A stretch of 62,818 nucleotides of DNA from Labrys sp. WJW. GTDB lineage: Bacteria; Pseudomonadota; Alphaproteobacteria; Rhizobiales; Labraceae. The position numbers and the translations under genes were made by a program. The stretch's first letter is position 1, and every line of letters begins with the position of its first letter. Location of the stretch: contig NZ_LYXZ01000075.1 in NCBI RefSeq assembly GCF_001676615.1, forward strand, positions 1-62,818, written 5' to 3'. The notes below the pieces were generated by a model. It ran no database searches. It saw only the letters and a list, made by a program, of their open reading frames with translations, and was not told the DNA's origin. This document shows positions 43,192 to 51,896 of the stretch, piece by piece.

Positions 43192-45228
43192 ATGTCGAAC
43201 GATCCTCTCCTGCAGCCCTTTCAGCTCAAGCATCTCACGCTGCGCAACCGCATCATCGTGACCTCGCATGAACCGGCCTATCCCGAGGACGGCATGCCGA
43301 AGGAGCGCTATCGGGCCTATCACGTGGAGCGGGCCAAGGGCGGGGTCGCCATGACCATGACGGCGGGATCGGCAGCCATTTCGAAGGACAGCCCGCCGGT
43401 CTTCAACAACCTCCTCGCCTACAAGGACGAGATCGTGCCCTGGCTCAAGGACCTGACCGACGCCGTCCACGAGCACGGCGCGGCCGTGATGATCCAGCTC
43501 ACGCATCTCGGCCGCCGCACGCGCTGGGACAAGGGCGATTGGCTGCCGGTCGTAGCCCCATCCCACCAGCGCGAAGCAGCGCACCGTGCCTTTCCCAAGA
43601 AGCTGGAAGACTGGGACATCGAGCGCATCATCAAGGATTTCGCCGACGCGGCTGAGCGCATGAAGGCCGGCGGCATGGATGGCATCGAGCTCGAAGCCTA
43701 TGGCCATCTGATCGACCAGTTCTGGTCGCCGCTCACCAACGAACTGGACGGCCCCTATGGCGGTTCGCTTGAAAATCGCCTTCGCTTCGGCTTCGACGTC
43801 CTGAAGGCCATCCGCGAGCGGGTCGGGCCCGACTTCCTCGTCGGCGTGCGCTACACGGCGGACGAGCAGCTCGAGGGCGGCACGACCAAGGAAGAGGGCC
43901 TGGAGATCTCACGCCGGCTCAAGGAGAGCGGCCTGATCGACTTTCTCAATGTCATCCGCGGCCATATCGATACCGATGCCGGGCTGACCGACGTCATACC
44001 GATCCAGGGCATGGCGAACTCGCCGCACCTGGATTTCGCCGGGGAGATCCGAGCGGCCACGCAGTTTCCCACTTTCCATGCCGCCAAGATCCCGGATGTC
44101 GCCACGGCGCGTCATGCCATCGCCGCCGGCAAGGTCGACATGATCGGGATGACGCGTGCCCACATGACGGATCCGCATCTGGTCCGCAAGATCATCGAAA
44201 AACGCGAGGACGACATCCGGCCCTGCGTCGGCGCCAATTACTGCCTCGACCGCATCTATCAGGGCGGAGCCGCCTATTGCATCCACAATCCGGCCACCGG
44301 CCGCGAGCTGACGATGCCGCATACCCTGCAAGCGGCCGAAGTTCGCAAGACCGTTGCCGTCATCGGCGCTGGTCCGGCGGGCCTGGAGGCGGCGAGGGTC
44401 GCCGCCGGGCGGGGGCACCGGGTCGTCGTGTTCGAGGCTGCCGGCAAGCCGGGCGGGCAGGTCAGGCTCACCGCCCAGAGCCCGCGGCGCAAGGAGATGA
44501 TCAGCATCATCGAGTGGCGCATGAGCCAGTGCGAGAAGCTGGGCGTGACCTTCCATTTCAACACCTGGGCGGATGCCGACAGTATCGAGGCCGAGAAGCC
44601 GGACGTGGTGATCGTCGCCACGGGCGGGCTGCCGCATACGGAAGTGCTCTCCAAGGGCAACGAGCTCGTCGTCTCCGCCTGGGACATCATTTCAGGCGAT
44701 GTCAAACCCGGTTCCAACGTGCTCATCTTCGACGATGCCGGCGACCATGCCGGTTTGCAGGCCGCCGAGATCCTGGCGCAGGCGGGGGCGAAGGTGGAGA
44801 TCATGACGCCGGACCGCTCTTTCGCACCCGAGGTCATGGGCATGAATTTGGTGCCCTATATGCGTTCCCTGCAGAAACTGGATGTCACCTTCACCGTTAC
44901 CTACCGCCTTCTTGCCGTTGAAAAGGCGGGGAACCAGCTGGTCGCCCAGATCGGCAGCGACTATGGCGGCATCGTCAAGCAGCGCAGTTTCGACCAGATC
45001 GTCGTCAATCACGGCACGATCCCGCTCGACGACCTCTATTTCGAGCTGAAGCCGTCCTCGAGCAATCTCGGCGAGATGTCCTACGAGCAATTGATCGCCG
45101 GCCAGCCCCAATCCGTGGTCCGCAACGGGGGAGGCCAGTTCCAGCTCTTCCGCATCGGTGATGCGGTTGCCGCTCGCAATACCCATGCGGCCATCTATGA
45201 TGGCCTCAGGCTGGCCAAGGATATTTGA
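43192..45228 (+). CDS. TMADH/StcD-like flavoprotein demethylase with a three-Cys cluster motif
   Basis: The protein has 678 residues. The FMN barrel (NRIIVTSHEPAYPEDGMPKERY, GMDGIELEAYGHLIDQF, ENRLRFGFDVL) is followed by a cluster motif with C345, C351 and C363 but Ala348 where TMADH has Cys348. The C-terminal half has VIGAGPAGLEAARVAAGRGHRVVVFEA. Length and layout resemble StcD, the N-methylproline (stachydrine) demethylase of Sinorhizobium. It is divergent from its paralogue and overlaps or abuts the cupin gene. Confidence 0.88.
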   Translation: MSNDPLLQPFQLKHLTLRNRIIVTSHEPAYPEDGMPKERYRAYHVERAKGGVAMTMTAGSAAISKDSPPVFNNLLAYKDEIVPWLKDLTDAVHEHGAAVMIQLTHLGRRTRWDKGDWLPVVAPSHQREAAHRAFPKKLEDWDIERIIKDFADAAERMKAGGMDGIELEAYGHLIDQFWSPLTNELDGPYGGSLENRLRFGFDVLKAIRERVGPDFLVGVRYTADEQLEGGTTKEEGLEISRRLKESGLIDFLNVIRGHIDTDAGLTDVIPIQGMANSPHLDFAGEIRAATQFPTFHAAKIPDVATARHAIAAGKVDMIGMTRAHMTDPHLVRKIIEKREDDIRPCVGANYCLDRIYQGGAAYCIHNPATGRELTMPHTLQAAEVRKTVAVIGAGPAGLEAARVAAGRGHRVVVFEAAGKPGGQVRLTAQSPRRKEMISIIEWRMSQCEKLGVTFHFNTWADADSIEAEKPDVVIVATGGLPHTEVLSKGNELVVSAWDIISGDVKPGSNVLIFDDAGDHAGLQAAEILAQAGAKVEIMTPDRSFAPEVMGMNLVPYMRSLQKLDVTFTVTYRLLAVEKAGNQLVAQIGSDYGGIVKQRSFDQIVVNHGTIPLDDLYFELKPSSSNLGEMSYEQLIAGQPQSVVRNGGGQFQLFRIGDAVAARNTHAAIYDGLRLAKDI

Positions 45229-45242
45229 TCGCGAGGGTTTCG

Positions 45243-45845
45243 ATGACGCAGCGGAGCATGGTCCTTCAGAATTTCGTCGACGCAGCCCGGGAGGCTTTCG
45301 GTCAATTCGCGCAGGATCCGGATGCAAGCCGGTCCATCGCAGAGATCTTCAGGGCCCTGGAAGAGCCGAGGGAGGCAAGGGCGGGCGCTGGCGCCGGTCT
45401 GCCGGCCTGCGGGCATCTCGTTCAGGCCCTTGCGGTCGAAACGGGCCACACGACGCTCGACAGGCTGCTCCAATGCTTCAGGGCGGTCGAGCCGTCCCTG
45501 CAATGGCGTCGCCGTCCGAACAATGATGGCACGGCCAGCGCCAATTTCGAGGACGGGCACGCCAATGCGATGCTTCTGGGCCCCGGTGGCCTGGAGGAAC
45601 GCGGGGACGTCTGGCTCGGCGTGTCGCTGATGGCGCCGAAGGTACGCTATCCCGACCATGACCATGCCCCCGAGGAGGTCTATCTGGTGTTGTCGGACGG
45701 CGAGTTCCGGCAGGGGGAGGGAGACTGGTTTTCGCCTGGGATTGGCGGCTCGTTCTACAACAGACCCGGTATCAGGCATGCGATGCGCTCGCTCGACACG
45801 CCGCTATTCGCCTTCTGGGCGTTGCAGGCGGGCAACCGGCCCTGA
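45243..45845 (+). CDS. DMSP-lyase-family cupin (DddQ/DddL-like)
   Basis: The ATG at 45243, 14 bases after the flavoprotein stop, gives 200 residues. An N-terminal helical part is followed by a cupin domain with H139, H141, E145 and Y147 (YPDHDHAPEEVYLVL) and H179 (GIRHAM). This is the metal and catalytic arrangement of DMSP lyases DddQ/DddL: a His-x-His pair, Glu, Tyr as base and a distal His. Family membership is good; DMSP itself as substrate is not proven. Beside TMADH-type enzymes it may remove a side chain from a quaternary ammonium or sulfonium compound. Confidence 0.8.
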   Translation: MTQRSMVLQNFVDAAREAFGQFAQDPDASRSIAEIFRALEEPREARAGAGAGLPACGHLVQALAVETGHTTLDRLLQCFRAVEPSLQWRRRPNNDGTASANFEDGHANAMLLGPGGLEERGDVWLGVSLMAPKVRYPDHDHAPEEVYLVLSDGEFRQGEGDWFSPGIGGSFYNRPGIRHAMRSLDTPLFAFWALQAGNRP

Positions 45846-45878
45846 GGCAGCCCCGGGCTGATTGGGCCCCGAAACAAG

Positions 45879-46505
45879 TTATGGCTTGAAGTCATGCCTG
45901 GCGTGGAAGCGATCGAGCTCGCGCTGTTCAGGCCGGACACCGGTGAAAATCTCGACATATTCGGGAATGCGCTTCATGCGAACGCCGACATCTTCCTGCA
46001 TCTGCATCGAGATATAGCCAATCTGGGTGAGATAGGTCGTCCGGGCCCGCACGTCGGCCGTGATGGCGGTATAGCCGAACCGTGTGAACATTTGCGCAAG
46101 CGCTTCGAGGCGGATCTGGTCGGCAGTTCTCACTTCAGCGAGGATGTCCGAGGATTCGAGAGCCCAGCTGCGTACGGCGAATTCGAACTGGGCGTCGAAG
46201 AGGGTCTTGTCGATCCAGCAATCAGTGACGTTGAGCATCGCTTCGGCGATCGATTCGGCATAGGCCTGCGCCTGCTTGACGAGATTGCCGGTGTTCTTGT
46301 CGCGCCAGCGCGCGATGAGGGCACCGAGCAGTTCCTCGCGATCCTTGAAAAACCAATAGAAGCTGGTGCGCGACAGGCCGAGTTTCTTGGCCAGAGGTAG
46401 AATCTTGACCGTGCTGACCCCGGATTCGAGCAGGAGTTCATAGGCCGCCTCCAGCCAGACTTCGGCCGAGCCCCGCCAGCCTGTTTCGCCCAAAACCTGC
46501 TCCAT
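45879..46505 (-). CDS. TetR-family regulator
   Basis: The protein has 208 residues. The N-terminal helix-turn-helix (WLEAAYELLLESGVSTVKILPLAKKLGLSRTSFYWFFKDREELL) covers about residues 17-60; the rest is a helical ligand-binding domain. It converges on the cupin gene. Candidate sites at 43082-43149 and 46591-46604 suggest that it controls itself and the two divergent flavoprotein genes. Confidence 0.88.
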   Translation of the reverse strand: MEQVLGETGWRGSAEVWLEAAYELLLESGVSTVKILPLAKKLGLSRTSFYWFFKDREELLGALIARWRDKNTGNLVKQAQAYAESIAEAMLNVTDCWIDKTLFDAQFEFAVRSWALESSDILAEVRTADQIRLEALAQMFTRFGYTAITADVRARTTYLTQIGYISMQMQEDVGVRMKRIPEYVEIFTGVRPEQRELDRFHARHDFKP

Positions 46506-46574
46506 GCAATGCCCCCATCAAACGGCAAATCGGCGATCAGGCGAAATGCACATGGATGTCGAGCATAGCGTCAA

Positions 46575-46604
46575 TTATGTCGATTTAGTAGACATAAATG
46601 TACA
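46575..46604. promoter_or_regulatory. TetR autoregulatory site candidate
   Basis: TTATGTC (46575-46581) and GACATAA (46591-46597) form an inverted repeat, and GACATAAATGTACA (46591-46604) repeats the GACA-N3-ATGTACA arrangement found at 43132-43145. Confidence 0.55.
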
Positions 46605-46744
46605 GGTCTGGAACAGTATTCGGGCGCGCTGTCGACCTTGATAGTGCCCCATTGCGGGGACTCGGCAAACCAGGGCGGCGATGGACGTGCATGAATGCCC
46701 TCCCGCGCCCCGGCGGGAAGGCGTTCAAGCCATTGTAGCATCTT

Positions 46745-46905
46745 GGATCGAAATCGCCTCTTGCGGGGATCGCAGGCATCCTTGGCCATGGGCGCTGGCG
46801 TGTCGATCTCCGAACCGACATCTTTCCTCCAGACGTCTTTCCCGCAAGCGTGCCGTTTCCAAGAATGTCGATCTGGAGATCGACATTCCAATCCTGCACC
46901 ATACT
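46745..46905. repeat. Diverged relative of the 28.1-kb hairpin element
   Basis: The left part (ATCGCCTCTTGCGGGGATCG, then CAGGCATCC) matches 28106-28138 with few changes. The right part shares the GT-TCCAAGA context of the other copy. It ends in a perfect palindrome of GAATGTCGATCT (46863-46874) and AGATCGACATTC (46877-46888). Confidence 0.65.
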
Positions 46906-46988
46906 CGTAAAGTCAGCACTTAGGGGCAAGGATGTCTGCGATTGGCACTCGCACTGCAATTGCGGTTGGCTGTAGTCGGCACCGGGAA

Positions 46989-48068
46989 CTATCTGTCGAT
47001 CACCAGGTCGCTCAATGGCTTTGAGCAGCAGGGCAGGAAGAAGCCGGCATCGACCTCGCGCTGACGGATGCCGCCATTGTGCTGCATGTCGACGCTGCCG
47101 CTGACGAGCTTGGACTTGCAGGTGCCGCACAGGCCATTGGCGCAAGATGAAGGAAGGCGAACCCCTGCCTTTTTGGCTGACGACAGCACTGTCTGCCCGC
47201 CCGCCACGTCGATGGTGCGCGACTGCTTGGCGAACTCGACCTTGAAGAGTTTGGCTTGCGGCAGGACTTCGGCAGGCGGCTCCTCGACGCCAGCACCGTC
47301 GAAGCTCTCCTCGTAATAATTGTGGGCTGGGCTTCCCAATTCGGCGCTGAAGGAGCGGACAGCCTGCATAAAGGGCGCCGGGCCGCAGCACATGATCACC
47401 CGCTCCGCGAGATCCGGAATGGCCAGCGACAGGAACGCCTTGGATAGCCGCCCGGTCAATCCCGGCCAGGATGGCTCGCCGGTGACGTGTTCGGGAAGCA
47501 GGATCAGCCGCAGGCCTTTCAGGCGGTTCGCCAGCACGCCGAGTTCGTCCCGGAAGACGAGGTCGCGGGGTGTCCTGGCCGCGTGGACGAACACCACGTC
47601 CGCGGCTTGCGCCGAGTCGGCGATGTCCCTGACGATCGACATCAGCGGGGTGATGCCCGAGCCGCCCGACAGCAAGGCAAGCTTGGCCGGTGCGGTCGTC
47701 GGCCGGACGAAGGCGCCAAGCGGCCCCAAGGCCTTGACCGTCATGCCGGGAACGAGATTGTCGTGCAGCCAGTTCGAGACGCGGCCGCCCTCGGTGCGCT
47801 TCACGGTGACGGTGATGGCCTTCCGCCTCAGCGGCGAGGAGGACATGCTGTAGCAGCGGCTTTCCGGCAGGCCGTCGATCTCCAGTTCCAGCGACAGATG
47901 CTGGCCCGCCTCGAAATCGAAGGCCTTGCCGTCCGGCGACAGGAAGGTGAAGCTCTTCACGTCATGCGTTTCGTCATGGACATCGACGCAGAGCAGCTGG
48001 TCGAATGCTTCGGCGTGCGGAGCCATGGCCATGCCGGCGCCTGTCTGCAACGAGCTGTCAGTAGCCAT
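46989..48068 (-). CDS. Ferredoxin-type reductase component of a Rieske oxygenase (GbcB-like)
   Basis: The start at 48068 gives 359 residues. An FAD domain (SRCYSMSSSP) and NAD domain (LALLSGGSGITPLMSIVRD, VIMCCGPAPFMQAV) are followed by a plant-type 2Fe-2S domain with CANGLCGTC and a last Cys in FLPCCSKP. This is the layout of GbcB and other Rieske-oxygenase reductases. It overlaps the oxygenase gene by 11 bases and would pass electrons from NADH to it. Confidence 0.9.
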   Translation of the reverse strand: MATDSSLQTGAGMAMAPHAEAFDQLLCVDVHDETHDVKSFTFLSPDGKAFDFEAGQHLSLELEIDGLPESRCYSMSSSPLRRKAITVTVKRTEGGRVSNWLHDNLVPGMTVKALGPLGAFVRPTTAPAKLALLSGGSGITPLMSIVRDIADSAQAADVVFVHAARTPRDLVFRDELGVLANRLKGLRLILLPEHVTGEPSWPGLTGRLSKAFLSLAIPDLAERVIMCCGPAPFMQAVRSFSAELGSPAHNYYEESFDGAGVEEPPAEVLPQAKLFKVEFAKQSRTIDVAGGQTVLSSAKKAGVRLPSSCANGLCGTCKSKLVSGSVDMQHNGGIRQREVDAGFFLPCCSKPLSDLVIDR

Positions 48069-49311
48069 TGGCGCGCATCCGATCGATGTACCAGGTGGCG
48101 AAATTGTCGAGCTGCCCCTCGGTGAAGGGGGAGTAGGGTCCGGCCTCATAGGCCGGGTCGAGGACACCCGAATAGGAGCGAGCGACCAGTTGCGCGTCCT
48201 GTTCGTTGGTGGCCATCCACACGCTGGTGAGCTTGTCGAGATCGTAGTCACGACCCTCGACGGCATCCTTGTGCACCAGCCATTTCGTGCGGACGAGGGT
48301 TTCGTCCGCACTGAGGGGGATGATCAGCGTGCACACGGCATGGTCGCCCATGAAATGATGCCAGCAATTATGGCCCCACAGATGGACGTCGCCGAGATCC
48401 TTGCGCGTCATCGAGCCGAGCAGCTTGGACGAGGCGGCCGTGGCGTCCGGCGTCTGGGACTCGCCGGCGCCCGCGATGATGAGGCGTTGGGTTCGGAAAT
48501 TGGTGGCGCAGTCGACGAGCTGCTCGACGGCTGCCGAGGGATAGCCCTCGGCCTCCCAGGCCGTGGTGCGCGCCTCGTAGAGGGCCTGGTGCTGTTCGGC
48601 TTCTTCCCGGTCCTCGGGACTCAGGCTGGCCGGATCGAAACCGAAATCCAGATCGATGAAGGAGACGCAGAGCTCGGGGTGATTGGACGAGCAATGGTAG
48701 CATTCCCGATTGTTCTCGATGGTGAGCTTCCAATTGCCCTTCTCGATGATCTCGCTCTGGAAGGCGACCTTGCTGTTGGCAATGTCGTAGGGCGCCAGGC
48801 GCTCCCGCATCACGGTCTCGAGCGTGCCGATGTCATCAGGGGGATTGTCCGAGAGGCAGACATAGATCAGCCCGCCGATCGAGCGGAAATGCACGGGCTT
48901 GAGGCTTTTGCAGGTCTTGTCGAAGCCGGTGCCCATATGCGGGGCATAGGCGAGTTCGCCATCGAGTTCATAGGTCCACTGATGATAGGGGCAGACGAGC
49001 TTGGAGACGATGGACGTGCCGCTGTCCAGCAGGCGGGCACCGCGATGGCGACAGACATTGTGCAGCACGCGGATCTGGCTGTCGTCGTCGCGCAGCAGGA
49101 TGATGCTTGAGCTGCCGAGATCGATCACATGGGCATCGCCCGGCTCGGGAACGTCACATTCCAGCCCGACATAGATCCAGTGCCGGCGGAAGAACACGTC
49201 GAGATCCGCCTTGAAGACGTCTTCGCGCGTGTAGAGGCCGGCGGGGAGGGCATGGCCCGGCATGCGCTGGTCCAGGAGGGGCGAGATCGCAGATGAGAAT
49301 GTATTGAGCAT
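48058..49311 (-). CDS. Rieske non-heme iron oxygenase, betaine demethylase type (GbcA-like)
   Basis: The protein has 417 residues. The Rieske site is C87, H89, C107 and H110 (CRHRGARLL, CPYHQWTY), and the catalytic iron site contains H206 and H211 (NRECYHCSSNHPE). The GbcA/choline monooxygenase-type features fit N-demethylation of glycine betaine, stachydrine or carnitine-like substrates. The paired reductase and the StcD-like proteins nearby support a proline- or glycine-betaine route. Confidence 0.9.
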   Translation of the reverse strand: MLNTFSSAISPLLDQRMPGHALPAGLYTREDVFKADLDVFFRRHWIYVGLECDVPEPGDAHVIDLGSSSIILLRDDDSQIRVLHNVCRHRGARLLDSGTSIVSKLVCPYHQWTYELDGELAYAPHMGTGFDKTCKSLKPVHFRSIGGLIYVCLSDNPPDDIGTLETVMRERLAPYDIANSKVAFQSEIIEKGNWKLTIENNRECYHCSSNHPELCVSFIDLDFGFDPASLSPEDREEAEQHQALYEARTTAWEAEGYPSAAVEQLVDCATNFRTQRLIIAGAGESQTPDATAASSKLLGSMTRKDLGDVHLWGHNCWHHFMGDHAVCTLIIPLSADETLVRTKWLVHKDAVEGRDYDLDKLTSVWMATNEQDAQLVARSYSGVLDPAYEAGPYSPFTEGQLDNFATWYIDRMRANGY

Positions 49312-49367
49312 GAGTTTTCATCACCAGATTTGTGCCCATATTGCGCGCATGAAACCACCCTCTCAAC

Positions 49368-49381
49368 GGCATAAATGTTTA
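49368..49381. promoter_or_regulatory. Weaker TetR-like site upstream of the Rieske operon
   Basis: GGCATAAATGTTTA resembles the GACATAAATGTACA site of the TetR gene, with three differences. It lies 57 bases upstream of the Rieske oxygenase start and within the divergent LysR leader. Confidence 0.35.
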
Positions 49382-49464
49382 CGTCTGCCATAACTCAATG
49401 TAATGCGTTGCTGATGCCGTCGCCGGTTTGCGACGTCTTCCTCAGGCGAGGGTTCCCGAGGGCC

Positions 49465-50415
49465 ATGGCCAATCTGCGGCGAAAGCTTCCCCCGCTCACA
49501 GCGCTCACCGTCTTCGAGGCGGTGGCGCGCCTCGGCGGCTTCACCAGGGCGGCGGCGGAACTGGGCGTCACCCAGGCCGCGATCAGCCGTCAGATTCATC
49601 TCCTGGAGGAGACGTTCGGCTTCCCCTTGTTCCGGCGCCTGCACAGGCGGGTGGAATTGACGGAAAAGGGAAAGCAGCTTTCGTCCACGGCCACGACGGC
49701 CTTCAATCTCATCGCCGAGACGATTTCGGATTGGTCAAGGGAAGAGGCGGAGGACGACCTCGCCATCGCGGCGACGATCGCCTTCTCCCATTTCTGGCTT
49801 CTCCCGCGCATTTCCTCGTTTTCGAAGGCGCATCCCAATATCAGATTGCGCATCATCACGCAGGACAATGCCGTCAAGGTCGACGGCGAGGACGTGGATC
49901 TCGCCATTCGCTTCGGGACAGGCATCTGGCCGGATGGGGACGCCGAATTTCTCTTCCACGATGAGATCTTTCCCATCTGCAGCGCCGACTACGCGCTGGA
50001 GATCGGCGAGATCGAGCATCTTGGCCAGCTCACGCGCCATCCCCTGATCACCAACGACACGGCCGATTCCACCTGGACGAATTGGACCGAATGGTTTGCG
50101 GCGTTCTCCGTCCCGATGCCGAGCAAGGGCTTAGGCATGCATTGCAGCTTCTATACCGAGGCGATCTACGCCGCCTTGAACGGCCACGGCATCGCACTCG
50201 GCTGGCGCCGGCTGGTCGAGGACCTGCTTACCCAGAACCGGCTGGTCAGGCTCACGAACGAAGCCATCGTGACGCAAAATGCCTATTTCTTCATCGCGCC
50301 GCGGCGCAAGGCGAGGAAGGCGGCCGTCGACCTATTCATAGACTGGTTGAAGCGGGAAGCGAACGCTCCCCAACCGCAAGGCCAGGACCGCTTCGATCAG
50401 CTCATGCGAATTTGA
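49465..50415 (+). CDS. LysR-family regulator (GcvA-like)
   Basis: The ATG at 49465 (MANLRRKLPPLTALTVFEAV) gives 316 residues; a longer frame from 49375 would place GFPRA before it without a better binding site. The helix-turn-helix (RLGGFTRAAAELGVTQAAISRQIHLLEE) is followed by the effector domain (DVDLAIRFGTGIWPDG). It is divergent from the Rieske operon and probably controls it. Its 3' end overlaps the convergent amidohydrolase gene by 14 bases. Confidence 0.88.
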   Translation: MANLRRKLPPLTALTVFEAVARLGGFTRAAAELGVTQAAISRQIHLLEETFGFPLFRRLHRRVELTEKGKQLSSTATTAFNLIAETISDWSREEAEDDLAIAATIAFSHFWLLPRISSFSKAHPNIRLRIITQDNAVKVDGEDVDLAIRFGTGIWPDGDAEFLFHDEIFPICSADYALEIGEIEHLGQLTRHPLITNDTADSTWTNWTEWFAAFSVPMPSKGLGMHCSFYTEAIYAALNGHGIALGWRRLVEDLLTQNRLVRLTNEAIVTQNAYFFIAPRRKARKAAVDLFIDWLKREANAPQPQGQDRFDQLMRI

Positions 50416-51862
50416 ACGAAGGCTGGAAGATCTCCTCGACCGGCGGATGACGCCAGGTGCGCAGCGGATACTTGTCGATCAGCCGCTCGAACTGGGTCTG
50501 GGCACGCTGGCGATAGTCTTCGAGGTCGATGCCCGGCAATTGGCGGTCGCGCATCACCACCCGGCCGTTGATGATGGTGGTCTTGAAATCCCGGCCGGTG
50601 CCGCTGAGCATCATGGTCTGGATGGGATCGATGATCGGGCCGAGTTCGAAGGCGCCGAGATCGAACAGTGTCATGTCGGCCTTGGCGCCGGCGGCGAGCC
50701 GGCCGAGATCCGAGCGTCCAAGGGCGTCGGCCGCCACGAGGGTGGCGGCATTGTAGAAATCGGCCGAGCTGCAGGCACCGACATCCGCATCGGCGACGCG
50801 GCACAGGCTGATGCCCAGGCGCATGTTCTCCACCATGTCGGGCGGGAAGGTATCGGTGCCCAGGCCGATCGGAATGCCCTGGCGCTTGAGGCGGGCGAAG
50901 GATTCCATGGCGCCGCCATAGCGCGAGAGCACGAGCGGGCAATGGATCAGGGCGGCGCCCGACTGCACCAGCAGGCCGACATCGTCACCCGTTCGCGCCA
51001 CCTTGGAGTGGCCGGTCAGGTAGACGCCATGCGGCAGCAGCGAGCGCCTGGAGAGGAAGCCGAGTGAGGCGAGCCATCCCACCGGCGTCTTGTCGTGGCG
51101 CTCGACGATCGTCTCGAACTCGTCCATGCCCTGGCAGCAATGCAGGCGGATCGGGCAGTCGAGTTCGTTACGGATGCGGGCCGAACGCAGCAGCAGTTCA
51201 GGCGTGCAGTTCTCGATGCGGTCGGGTGCCAGCATGCCGCGGATCAGCCCGTCATGCGCGCCGTCATAGGCGCGGACATAGTCCCTGGCCGTCTCCAGTC
51301 CCTTGAGGCCGCGCTCCTCGTCCCAGAAGGTGTCGAAGCTGCCGTCCTCGCGAATGATGGTGACGCCGGTCATGTAGCAGGGGCCGAGATAGGCCCGGAT
51401 GCCGATTTCCGCCGCACTGTCGGCCGAGCGCGCGAATTCGTCATAGGTCTCCGCCCATTGCCGGTAGAACATCGAGGTGATCGGCAAAGCGGTGGTGATG
51501 CCGTTGCGCACCAGCTGCGCGAAGGCATATTTCATCTTGAAGGCCTGCTCTTCGGCCGAATACATCTCGATCGGGCCGGCGGCGAGGTAATCCTCGGGCC
51601 AGACGCGTCCCTTCGCCCAATCGGGCTGGTTGTCGAAGGCGAGGACGGTGGTGTCGAGATCGCCCAGAGCGTTGAGGTCGATGAAGCCCGGCCCGAGAAT
51701 GGCATTGCCGCCATCGATTTCCTCGTCGACCTCGCCCGGATAGCCGCGCCCGACGAAGAGGATGGTGTCACCGCGATAGACGACCTCGGCGTCCTTCAAT
51801 GTCCGATGCTGCTCGCCGTCGAAGCCGATGACATAGCGCGCCTTCACTCTGGTGGTGGTCAT
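50402..51862 (-). CDS. Amidohydrolase-superfamily protein with an altered metal site
   Basis: The protein has 486 residues with the ATZ/TRZ-type beta-sandwich and barrel. PGFIDLNALGDLD stands where PGFxDxHxH is expected, so the HxH at residues 64 and 66 is replaced by Asn and Leu. Other potential ligands remain: IRLHCCQ, TGHSKV, and GLGTDTFPPDMVENMR. I have seen related sequences with the same feature, so it may be a subfamily. Function unknown; it lies downstream of a canonical amidohydrolase. Confidence 0.8.
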   Translation of the reverse strand: MTTTRVKARYVIGFDGEQHRTLKDAEVVYRGDTILFVGRGYPGEVDEEIDGGNAILGPGFIDLNALGDLDTTVLAFDNQPDWAKGRVWPEDYLAAGPIEMYSAEEQAFKMKYAFAQLVRNGITTALPITSMFYRQWAETYDEFARSADSAAEIGIRAYLGPCYMTGVTIIREDGSFDTFWDEERGLKGLETARDYVRAYDGAHDGLIRGMLAPDRIENCTPELLLRSARIRNELDCPIRLHCCQGMDEFETIVERHDKTPVGWLASLGFLSRRSLLPHGVYLTGHSKVARTGDDVGLLVQSGAALIHCPLVLSRYGGAMESFARLKRQGIPIGLGTDTFPPDMVENMRLGISLCRVADADVGACSSADFYNAATLVAADALGRSDLGRLAAGAKADMTLFDLGAFELGPIIDPIQTMMLSGTGRDFKTTIINGRVVMRDRQLPGIDLEDYRQRAQTQFERLIDKYPLRTWRHPPVEEIFQPSFKFA

Positions 51863-51896
51863 GATGTCCAGTCCGTTCGGGATGGTGGAGGAGGGG

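Larger units (their letters stand above)
46506..46988. other. Intergenic region with TetR-site candidate and repeats
   Basis: No gene is apparent. It contains the TetR promoter area, a diverged copy of the 28-kb repeat (46745-46905) and a 12-bp palindrome within it. Confidence 0.5.

Noticed and set aside
46585..47391. A 268-codon minus-strand frame reaching into the intergenic repeat
   Set aside because: It is out of frame with the reductase gene, whose ferredoxin Cys motif is clear, and covers repeat sequence.
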